Shown here piece after piece: positions 1 to 4,567 of a stretch of DNA of 7,370 nt. The translations under genes were made by a program, and so were the position numbers. Numbering within the stretch: position 1 is the stretch's first letter; the number at the start of each line of letters is the position of its first letter. Below the pieces are notes generated by a model. That model had not been told where the DNA came from and did no database searches. It saw nothing but the letters and a program-made list of their open reading frames with translations. Source of the stretch: Candidatus Zhuqueibacterota bacterium 4484_188 (GTDB taxonomy: Bacteria; Calditrichota; Calditrichia; RBG-13-44-9); assembly GCA_002049825.1 (NCBI GenBank), contig MVCZ01000161.1, forward strand, positions 1 to 7,370. The letters run 5' to 3'.

Positions 1-598
1 TCCAATTATCCGCCGATTTGAGATTGTAACGCAAAAAATCTCCCGGTGCCGAAAATAATCCCTTATCGCTGGCAACCCATATTCTTTTCTTAAAATAATA
101 AATATCCTGGAAACTGTTAAATTCGTGACTATAATTGGTGAAAAAATCCCGAAAGGTAAACACTTCCTTTTCCGGATCAAATAGATATACCGCAACCATC
201 TTTTTGCTGGAAACCCAAAGTGTGTCTTCGATTGCAGCCAAACCGGTAATTTCATTTCCTGATAAACTAAAATCTTCGCTATAGAATCGGGTAACCGGAT
301 TAATAAAACTCAGGGCGCCGGTTTGGGTTCCCAATACCAGTAGTCCTTTATGCGTTTGAATCACGGTGGAAAAGCTCTGGGTCGAGATGCCGTCTTCAGT
401 GGTCCAGGTGTCATATTCGCCACTACTCAAAGAATAGATAAGCAGACCGCCCGGTGTTGCGGCAAAGAGTGTGTCACCATTAATTAACACATCATTTGCA
501 TTATTGAAATTGGTAATCACTTCCCACTGAAAATTTTCAGCAAAAAGCGAACCCACCAACAGGAAGAAAACAATTATCAGGAAAATGGCATTTTTCAT
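1..598 (-). CDS. Secreted beta-propeller-like protein, N-terminal part (partial, runs off window)
   Basis: I read 199 codons from ATG at 598 down to position 2 with no stop, so the 3' end lies outside the window. The start is fixed by an in-frame TAA seven codons upstream and by a clear Sec signal peptide right after it: Met-Lys-Asn, a hydrophobic stretch of about 15 residues, then a Leu-Phe-Ala cleavage site near residue 20. The mature part shows repeated blades of about 40-45 residues of the kind 'DTLFAATPGGLLIYSLSSGE', 'HKGLLVLGTQTGALSFINP' and 'DTLWVSSKKMVAVYLFDPE'. These resemble the two-component-regulator propeller / PorZ-like beta-propeller repeats common in exported proteins of T9SS-bearing bacteria. 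A C-terminal sorting domain would be expected but cannot be seen. The ribosome site is weak (ACTAAAAAG). It lies 204 bases after ribH and is probably a separate unit. The exact function is unknown. Confidence 0.85.
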   Translation of the reverse strand, partial: MKNAIFLIIVFFLLVGSLFAENFQWEVITNFNNANDVLINGDTLFAATPGGLLIYSLSSGEYDTWTTEDGISTQSFSTVIQTHKGLLVLGTQTGALSFINPVTRFYSEDFSLSGNEITGLAAIEDTLWVSSKKMVAVYLFDPEKEVFTFRDFFTNYSHEFNSFQDIYYFKKRIWVASDKGLFSAPGDFLRYNLKSADNW

Positions 599-802
599 CT
601 TTTTAGTCCATTTAATTTATAAACATGCTTTTAAACAGTATCCGCTGAGAAATCCGCACCAAAATCACAACCGCTTTAACATTCTATTTTATACGGCAAA
701 TCCCGGGTTGTAAGCCTGTTAAATGCGTCAAGAGTCGGTTCGTTCCATTAACTTGCAAAAGAAGTGTTACATCAGTAATGATTGGATCTCCTGCCGCAGA
801 TA
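599..802. other. Intergenic gap between ribH and the propeller gene
   Basis: On the minus strand this gap holds the end of the riboflavin operon and the leader of the propeller gene. I found no convincing hairpin plus U-tract after the ribH stop, and no promoter with both hexamers at good spacing. AT-rich TATAAA-like stretches near 690 and 620 are the only hints. No plausible gene is seen on either strand. Confidence 0.5.
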
Positions 803-1273
803 CTATCCTTCAATTTTTTTGATTAAATCCGCCATCTCAATTGCCGACAGCGCAGCATCCCATCCTTTGTTACCGGCTTTTGTTCCGGCGCGCTCAATTG
901 CCTGTTCAATAGTGTCCGAAGTAATAATGCCAAAAATAACCGGTACGCCGCTTTGCAGGGAGGCTTGCGCCACGCCTTTTGCCACTTCCGAGGCAATAAA
1001 ATCAAAATGCGGGGTGGCGCCGCGAATCACCGCACCCAGGCAAATCACCGCCTGATAATCGCCGGAATCAGATAATTTTTTGGCAATCAGAGGAATTTCA
1101 AATGAACCGGGAACCCAGAAGATGGTAATATTTTTTTCCGCAGCTTTATGCCGGTTCAGACAATCCAAGGCGCCGTCTAACAATTTACCGGAAATGAACT
1201 CGTTGAACCGGCTGATGACGACCGCAAACTTTTTTCCTTCGGCAGACAAAATTCCCTGAATTTGTTCGGGCAT
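803..1273 (-). CDS. ribH: 6,7-dimethyl-8-ribityllumazine synthase
   Basis: It condenses 5-amino-6-ribitylamino-uracil with 3,4-dihydroxy-2-butanone 4-phosphate to lumazine, the penultimate step of riboflavin synthesis, in the cytosol, usually as a pentamer or 60-mer shell. The 156-residue length is normal and all hallmark motifs are present: SRFNEFIS (residues 21-28, substrate-stacking Phe23 and Asn24), VPGSFEIP (54-61), GAVIRGATPHFD (80-91, with the general acid/base His89) and ERAGTKAGNKG (127-137, with the phosphate-binding Arg). The ATG at 1273 is preceded by a strong AAGGAG six bases upstream, which decides the start. It ends with TAG, which shows that TAG acts as a stop codon in this organism. 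It is the last gene of the operon, 94 bases after ribBA. That gap holds a hairpin and a promoter-like pair, so some independent expression is possible. The gene looks fully intact, unlike ribE and ribBA upstream. Confidence 0.96.
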   Translation of the reverse strand: MPEQIQGILSAEGKKFAVVISRFNEFISGKLLDGALDCLNRHKAAEKNITIFWVPGSFEIPLIAKKLSDSGDYQAVICLGAVIRGATPHFDFIASEVAKGVAQASLQSGVPVIFGIITSDTIEQAIERAGTKAGNKGWDAALSAIEMADLIKKIEG

Positions 1274-1296
1274 AGGAAACTCCTTTATTATATTTT

Positions 1297-1325
1297 AAAA
1301 TAAGCAGTAATCCGGATATTTTCAA
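1297..1325 (-). promoter_or_regulatory. Possible promoter in front of ribH
   Basis: On the minus strand TTGAAA (1325-1320) and TATTTT (1302-1297) are separated by 17 bases, in the gap before the ribH ribosome site. Five of six bases match the -35 consensus and four of six the -10. In an AT-rich gap such a match can arise by chance, so this is weak support for an internal promoter. Confidence 0.25.
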
Positions 1326-1339
1326 GTACCTTATCCGGA
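1311..1339. repeat. Inverted repeat TCCGGATA / TATCCGGA between ribBA and ribH
   Basis: Two perfect 8-base arms (1311-1318 and 1332-1339) flank a 13-base loop in the ribBA-ribH spacer. There is no U-tract after it on the minus strand, so it is not a standard intrinsic terminator. It may be an mRNA processing or stability hairpin, or an operator. One arm abuts the TTGAAA hexamer of the candidate ribH promoter. Confidence 0.55.
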
Positions 1340-1367
1340 ACTTTTTCCAAAGAAATGCCACCCCGGT

Positions 1368-1835
1368 TTACAGATTTCCCAAATGTCCGGTATGCAACAG
1401 GTGTCCTAACTTTTCTTTTTTGGTTTTCAAATATCTTTCGTTCACCGGATTGGGTTCTATCTCAATGGGAACACGCTCGACAATTTCCAGTCCGTAGCCT
1501 TGCAAGCCAACCACTTTGCGCGGGTTGTTGGTCATCAGGCGTATTTTCCGGATGCCGAGATCGAGCAACATTTGTGCGCCCAAACCGTAATCCCGCAGGT
1601 CCGGTTTAAAACCCAACTCTTCATTGGCTTCCACCGTATCTCTGCCCTCGTCCTGGAGTTTGTAGGCAAACAGTTTATTCACCAGCCCGATGCCGCGACC
1701 CTCCTGGCGCATGTAGAGCAGCGCCCCGCGACCTTCTTTCTCGATTTTGCGCATGGCAAAATGAAGCTGGTCGCCACAATCGCAGCGCAACGACCCCAGC
1801 GTATCGCCGGTCAGGCACTCCGAGTGTACCCGCAC
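1368..1835 (-). CDS. ribA: GTP cyclohydrolase II domain of a broken RibBA (N-terminus missing)
   Basis: GTP cyclohydrolase II opens and deformylates GTP to a diaminopyrimidine, releasing formate and pyrophosphate; this is the entry step of the pathway. The visible part holds the zinc cysteines in SECLTGD and RCDC (Cys7, Cys18, Cys20 counted from the GTG at 1835), YMRQEGRGIG (41-50), QDEGRDTVEANEELGF (61-76), the catalytic Asp/Arg of PDLRDYG (78-84) and MTNNPRKV (101-108). It ends with the normal GHLL C-terminus and TAA. What is missing is the first 45 or so residues of the domain, which in fused RibBA enzymes precede 'LVRVHSEC'. The sequence enters directly from the RibB part, in another frame (-1 overlap of 25 bases). 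GTG at 1835 has no ribosome site, and an in-frame TAA lies a few codons upstream, so this is most likely a fragment of a fused gene and not a natural short ribA. Re-initiation after the RibB stop is conceivable. Confidence 0.85.
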   Translation of the reverse strand: MRVHSECLTGDTLGSLRCDCGDQLHFAMRKIEKEGRGALLYMRQEGRGIGLVNKLFAYKLQDEGRDTVEANEELGFKPDLRDYGLGAQMLLDLGIRKIRLMTNNPRKVVGLQGYGLEIVERVPIEIEPNPVNERYLKTKKEKLGHLLHTGHLGNL

Positions 1836-2362
1836 CAGATCTGCCCGTTATCGTCCATAATTTCGCACAAAACACCGGTTGGTTTCATGCCGGCTGAACG
1901 AGCCAGGTCAACCACCGCCTCGGTGTGCCCGGCGCGTCGCAGCACACCGCCCGGTTTGGCAATCAACGGAAAAATATGCCCCGGTCGCGCCAGATCCTCC
2001 GGCTTGGTTTTGGGATCGATTGCCATTTGAATAGTCAATGCGCGGTCGTATGCAGAAATGCCGGTCGTAGTGCCGCGCTTGGCATCGATAGTCACGGTAA
2101 ACGCGGTTCCGTGCAGCGCGGTGTTTTCGTTCACCATGTGCTCCAGTTCCAGCTCGTTTGCCCGCTCCTGGGTAAGAGCAAGACAAATAATCCCGCGACC
2201 ATTCTTCGCCATAAAATTAATTGATTCCGGCGTAACCTTCTCCGCCGCCATGATGAAATCACCCTCGTTCTCGCGGTCTTCATCATCTACCACTATTAAT
2301 ATTTTTCCGGCTTGCAAATCGGAAAGCGCCGACTCAATGTTGGAAATAATTTTTTTAACCAT
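1811..2362 (-). CDS. ribB: 3,4-dihydroxy-2-butanone 4-phosphate synthase domain of a broken RibBA
   Basis: This domain turns ribulose 5-phosphate into 3,4-dihydroxy-2-butanone 4-phosphate plus formate, giving the four-carbon unit for lumazine. Motifs present in order are the acidic metal loop DDEDRENEGDF (residues 26-36), HGTAFTVTID (84-93), TTTGISAYDRALTI (98-111), RPGHIFPL (126-133), GHTEAVVDLARSAG (145-158, with the metal-binding His) and CEIM (166-169, with the catalytic Glu). The ATG at 2362 has GGAGGAG about nine bases upstream. After 'CEIMDDNGQ' the family continues with a helix and strand (MARxPDL... DLIxYR) and then a linker into RibA. Here the reading jumps at about 1840-1850 to RibA sequence in another frame and stops at 1811. 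The last residues (ICGYTRSA-like tail) are frameshifted and not homologous. All catalytic residues remain, but the C-terminal structural elements are gone. The gene was probably a fused ribBA of about 400 codons spanning 2362-1368. Confidence 0.88.
   Translation of the reverse strand: MVKKIISNIESALSDLQAGKILIVVDDEDRENEGDFIMAAEKVTPESINFMAKNGRGIICLALTQERANELELEHMVNENTALHGTAFTVTIDAKRGTTTGISAYDRALTIQMAIDPKTKPEDLARPGHIFPLIAKPGGVLRRAGHTEAVVDLARSAGMKPTGVLCEIMDDNGQIWCGYTRSA
1836..1852 (-). other. Deletion/frameshift junction inside ribBA
   Basis: Here the reading passes from the RibB motif (CEIMDDNGQ) straight to the RibA motif (DLVRVHSECLTGD), joined within the bases GGGCAGATCTGGTG. Compared with fused RibBA proteins such as that of Bacillus subtilis, about 75-80 residues are absent and the frame changes, so roughly 230 bases have been lost by a non-multiple of three. 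The exact ends cannot be fixed, because the CAGAT bases could belong to either side. Confidence 0.75.
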
Positions 2363-2378
2363 CTAAGAAAACTCCTCC

Positions 2379-2422
2379 AGTATAAAGTGTAAAGTATCAG
2401 TTGAAATTCCAGTTTTTGTCAA
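2379..2422 (-). promoter_or_regulatory. Possible internal promoter before ribBA
   Basis: On the minus strand a perfect TTGACA (2422-2417) is followed 18 bases later by GATACT (2398-2393, 4/6). A second -10-like TATACT (2384-2379, 5/6) lies nearer the ribosome site but has no good -35. This sits in the 76-base gap between the ribE stop and the ribBA start. If real, it would let ribBA and ribH escape the upstream FMN riboswitch. It rests on sequence match alone. Confidence 0.33.
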
Positions 2423-2438
2423 TTGGGAAACGATATGA

Positions 2439-2729
2439 CTAATATCCCCATTCCCTCAATTTATCCATAGTCAAAGATGAATCGGTTTTGCCGCCCAGAA
2501 ACTTTTCCACGTAGCGGGCAATAATATCCACCTCAACATTCACCGGTTCACCCGGTTTCTTAAACTTCAGGGTAGTGCGTTTCATGGTTTCGGGAATAAT
2601 GCTCATCCCGATCCGTTCTTCGTTCAGGTGAGCAATAGTCAGGCTGATCCCATCGATAGCGATTGAGCCTTCCCGAACACAATAATGCAGTAAATCAGGT
2701 GACAGGGCGATTTCTAATAAGTAATTTTC
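2439..2729 (-). pseudogene. ribE: Riboflavin synthase, C-terminal fragment (out of frame with its N-terminal half)
   Basis: This frame encodes 96 residues matching the second lumazine-binding repeat of riboflavin synthase. They run from 'ENYLLEIALSPDLLHYCVRE' through 'GSIAIDGISLTIAHL' and 'MSIIPETMKRTTLKF' to 'EVDIIARYVEKFL', with a normal tail ending in TAG at 2439. It has no start codon or ribosome site of its own and lies in a different frame from the N-terminal half. Between the halves the end of repeat 1 and the start of repeat 2 are missing, including the segment that in the family carries the conserved GGHLxSGH histidines. As read, the product would not be a working enzyme. It was overlooked by simple start-to-stop scanning because it lacks an early start codon. 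Confidence 0.85.
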
Positions 2730-2949
2730 CCCCCAGGGTGGTTTTGGTCAGCGTTTCACCAACCGCCTCGGCGGTAAACCGGTCATCACCGATTCCGGTA
2801 ACGGTAAGACACACGCCGTCAATATCGATTGAATCGCCGATTTGAGTATTCCGCAAAACGCTTTGAGCCTCGATTGAGAAGCGGATGCCGTCCTGCATTT
2901 TTTCTTTTGAAGTGATGGTACCAATTTCTTCTATAATTCCGGTAAACAT
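2695..2949 (-). CDS. ribE: Riboflavin synthase alpha chain, N-terminal fragment (frameshifted)
   Basis: Riboflavin synthase dismutates two molecules of 6,7-dimethyl-8-ribityllumazine to riboflavin and the pyrimidine; the functional unit is a trimer of two-repeat chains. This frame gives the classic start MFTGIIEEIG, the first lumazine-binding repeat with GDSIDIDGVCLTVTGI (residues 38-53, with the conserved Cys47), and AVGETLTKTTLGG (62-74). After that the frame is lost and ten unrelated residues lead to a TGA. Family members are about 195-220 residues, whereas the two halves here add up to about 170. The start is certain: the ATG at 2949 overlaps the ribD stop as TGATG, with AAGGA just upstream, so translation is coupled to ribD. 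The whole locus is 2949-2439. The break lies at a six-G run (2734-2729). Confidence 0.85.
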   Translation of the reverse strand: MFTGIIEEIGTITSKEKMQDGIRFSIEAQSVLRNTQIGDSIDIDGVCLTVTGIGDDRFTAEAVGETLTKTTLGGKLLIRNRPVT

Positions 2950-4079
2950 CAGTTTTCCTTCAAATTCCGGGTAAAGATTTCGGTAAAATTGCGATATCCC
3001 TGAACCAATGCCTGTCCGTCGATAATTTCGATTCGGATTTTTTGTAAACGCAATGCTTCGCTCAGCGAGGAAATCCCCAGGCTGCCGATACTCTCCACAC
3101 CGGCACCGATAATCATAGGCGCAATGAAGATGGAGATTTTGTCGAAAATACGCTGTTTCACAAAACTGGTAAACACTTCGCCGCCACCTTCCACTAACAG
3201 GGAGGCTATCTCCATTTCGGCTAATTTTTGCAGGATGACCCGGATGTCCAGGTGCCCGGCATCGTCCGCCGGTGCCTGCAACACCTGAACCCCACGCTTA
3301 CGCAACTGCCTGGCGCGCGCATCCGATTCCGGTTTGGCGGTGAAAAGAATCGTTTTATCCGCCAATTCATCGGAAATCAGGTGTGCCTGGTCGGGAATGA
3401 CCAATTGGTCATCGAGCACGATTCGCCGGGGATTCCGCCCGGGAACGTCGCGCACGGTCAGCGAAGGATTGTCTTTCAAAACGGTTTTTGTTCCTACCAG
3501 CACCGCATCGTATTCCGCACGCCATTGATGCACCAGTTTCCGGGCGGTGCTGTTGGTAATCCAGTGTGAATGCCCGTTGGCAGTGGCAATCCTGCCGTCC
3601 AGTGACTGGGCGATTTTGAGATGAACAAACGGCTGGTGGCTCTGGATAAATTTGTAATATGTTTCGTTGAGCAAGGCGGCTTTGGCGGCTAAAACATCGG
3701 TCTTCACTTCGATCCCGGCGTTTCTCAACATGCGAATGCCTTGCCCGTTCACATGGTGGTTGGGGTCCCGGTTGGCGATGACCACCCGTTTTATTTTTTC
3801 CCGAATAAGCCGCGGGGCACACGGCGGCGTTTTCTTCTCGGGAATGTCGTGGCAGCAAGGTTCCAGATTGCAGTACAGCGTGGCGCCTTCTACCGGCTCA
3901 GTGGCACTTTCGATGGCAACAATTTCGGCATGTTTACCGCCGAACTGGGCGTGGTAGCCCTCCCCGATAATTTTGCCGTTTTTTACAATAACCGAACCCA
4001 CCAGCGGATTGGGCGATGTGTGACCAACCGCTTTTCTTGCCAGTTCGATGGCACGTTTCATATAATATTCGTCATTCAA
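2949..4079 (-). CDS. ribD: Bifunctional diaminohydroxyphosphoribosylaminopyrimidine deaminase / 5-amino-6-(5-phosphoribosylamino)uracil reductase
   Basis: It performs the two middle steps of riboflavin synthesis: zinc-dependent deamination of the pyrimidine, then NADPH-dependent reduction of the ribosyl side chain. Counting from TTG at 4079 it has 376 residues, a normal length. The deaminase domain (about 1-145) has TSPNPLVGSVIV (21-32), the HAE zinc/proton-shuttle motif (50-52) and the zinc cysteines Cys75 and Cys87 in PCCHDIPEKKTPPC. That loop is three residues longer than the usual PCxHxGxTPPC. The reductase domain (about 150-370) has HLKIAQSLDGRIA (153-165), GTKTVLKDNPSLTVR (196-210), LLVEGGGEVF (294-303) and APMIIG (320-325). 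The start TTG (M-NDEYYMKRA) agrees with family N-termini and has AGGG upstream. The open frame continues to a TTG at 4100, and an ATG lies at 4061. It is the first gene of the operon, directly after the FMN riboswitch and terminator, and overlaps ribE by one base. It looks intact. Confidence 0.95.
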   Translation of the reverse strand: MNDEYYMKRAIELARKAVGHTSPNPLVGSVIVKNGKIIGEGYHAQFGGKHAEIVAIESATEPVEGATLYCNLEPCCHDIPEKKTPPCAPRLIREKIKRVVIANRDPNHHVNGQGIRMLRNAGIEVKTDVLAAKAALLNETYYKFIQSHQPFVHLKIAQSLDGRIATANGHSHWITNSTARKLVHQWRAEYDAVLVGTKTVLKDNPSLTVRDVPGRNPRRIVLDDQLVIPDQAHLISDELADKTILFTAKPESDARARQLRKRGVQVLQAPADDAGHLDIRVILQKLAEMEIASLLVEGGGEVFTSFVKQRIFDKISIFIAPMIIGAGVESIGSLGISSLSEALRLQKIRIEIIDGQALVQGYRNFTEIFTRNLKEN

Positions 4080-4120
4080 ATCGAAACACCCTGCTGTCAA
4101 GTTTGCTTCCCGGAGCTCGT

Positions 4121-4159
4121 AAAAAGAAAAAGCCCCAGAGTAAAATCTTCAGGGCTTTT
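4121..4159 (-). terminator. Intrinsic terminator controlled by the FMN riboswitch
   Basis: On the minus strand AAAAGCCC (4159-4152) pairs with GGGCTTTT (4135-4128), followed by a U-rich run TTTTTCTTTTT. It lies about 30 bases after the aptamer and about 40 bases before the ribD start. This is the expected expression platform for transcriptional attenuation: FMN bound means termination. The loop contains TTTTAC, which could pair with GGTAAA just after the aptamer as a short antiterminator; that pairing is my inference. Confidence 0.88.
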
Positions 4160-4187
4160 GGAATGGTTTTCGCACACACTTTACCGG

Positions 4188-4322
4188 CGATCTTTTCCCA
4201 TCCGGACTGTACCGTCGGCACCGGAATTTCACCGGTTCTGTCCCGTTTACCGGGACTCGCGGGCTTTCACCGCCGGTCAGGAATCCCCCGGCAAAACCGG
4301 GGTCACCTTGCCCCAAAGATCG
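4188..4322 (-). ncRNA. FMN riboswitch (RFN element)
   Basis: The minus strand carries the conserved RFN core almost base for base: CTTTGGGGCAAGGTGA at the 5' side, GACCGGCGGTGAAAGCCCGC in the middle, ACCGGTGAAATTCCGGT, CCGACGGTACAGTCCGGATG and GGGAAAAGATCG at the 3' side. The closing P1 helix is an 8-base perfect match (CGATCTTT with AAAGATCG). The second stem is a strong CCCCGG/CCGGGG hairpin and the variable arm is GTCCCG/CGGGAC. It binds flavin mononucleotide, and with the terminator just downstream it should act at the level of transcription on ribD and the rest of the operon. An open frame runs across it, but it is a chance frame on a structured RNA. Confidence 0.97.
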
Positions 4323-4328
4323 TGCAAA

Positions 4329-4357
4329 ATTTAACCTGAGATTCCTCCGATTGTCAA
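4329..4357 (-). promoter_or_regulatory. Sigma70-type promoter of the riboflavin operon
   Basis: A perfect -35 TTGACA (4357-4352) and a -10 TTAAAT (4334-4329, 4/6) are separated by exactly 17 bases. Transcription would begin about seven bases later, at about 4322, which is where the aptamer's P1 helix starts. The agreement in spacing and position makes this convincing. Confidence 0.75.
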
Positions 4358-4389
4358 GGTGTTTTCGAAATAGCATTCGGTGTAAAATC

Positions 4390-4464
4390 TTATTCATACG
4401 CAAGTTTCATTTCCTGAACAGACATGCCTGGCTTGATTTGCTGATTTATACCGGTAACCTTCAT
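4390..4464 (-). CDS. Possible 24-residue small protein upstream of the riboflavin promoter
   Basis: ATG at 4464 opens 24 codons ending in TAA at 4390: MKVTGINQQIKPGMSVQEMK followed by Leu-Ala-Tyr-Glu. The composition is protein-like (soluble, amphipathic second half). However, there is no recognisable Shine-Dalgarno, a stop lies four codons upstream, and such a frame can occur by chance. It sits alone in the 176-base gap between the hairpin at 4534 and the operon promoter. I do not recognise the family. Confidence 0.2.
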   Translation of the reverse strand: MKVTGINQQIKPGMSVQEMKLAYE

Positions 4465-4533
4465 TTTGGTTGATTAATTGACAAACTTTAAACCCAACCT
4501 TGTAATTTTCTGATTTAGCAATTATATTTCCTC

Positions 4534-4566
4534 AGCAGGCTGCCAAAGTTTAAAAGACAGCCTGCT
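4534..4566 (-). terminator. Hairpin after the T9SS-sorted protein, probable terminator
   Basis: Nine-base perfect arms AGCAGGCTG and CAGCCTGCT (4566-4558 and 4542-4534 on the minus strand) enclose a 15-base loop, starting one base after the TAA stop at 4568. On the minus strand it is followed only by GAGGAAATATAATT, not a clean U-tract. On the plus strand it is followed by TTTTATTTT. It probably ends the minus-strand message or protects its 3' end. It could also stop antisense transcription from the other direction. Confidence 0.6.
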
Positions 4567-4567
4567 T

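Noticed and set aside
1836..1852. Natural overlapping ribB and ribA genes
   Set aside because: The RibA part begins in the middle of its domain at 'VRVHSEC' with no ribosome site, and both domains lack the structural elements on either side of the joint.
1500..2030. 176-codon plus-strand open frame antisense to ribBA
   Set aside because: The opposite strand encodes clear RibB and RibA motifs across the whole stretch; no ribosome site or family match.
2690..2740. Programmed ribosomal frameshift in ribE
   Set aside because: The G6 run resembles a slippery site, but a shift cannot restore the roughly 45 missing family residues; a deletion explains the data better.
3741..4334. 197-codon plus-strand open frame antisense to ribD and the leader
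   Set aside because: A shadow of the intact ribD gene and the riboswitch: no ribosome site, and the Arg/Phe/Pro-rich content is typical of antisense frames.
4149..4403. 84-codon minus-strand open frame over the riboswitch
   Set aside because: It runs through the promoter, FMN aptamer and half of the terminator. The sequence is fully explained by conserved RNA structure and the protein has no recognisable feature.
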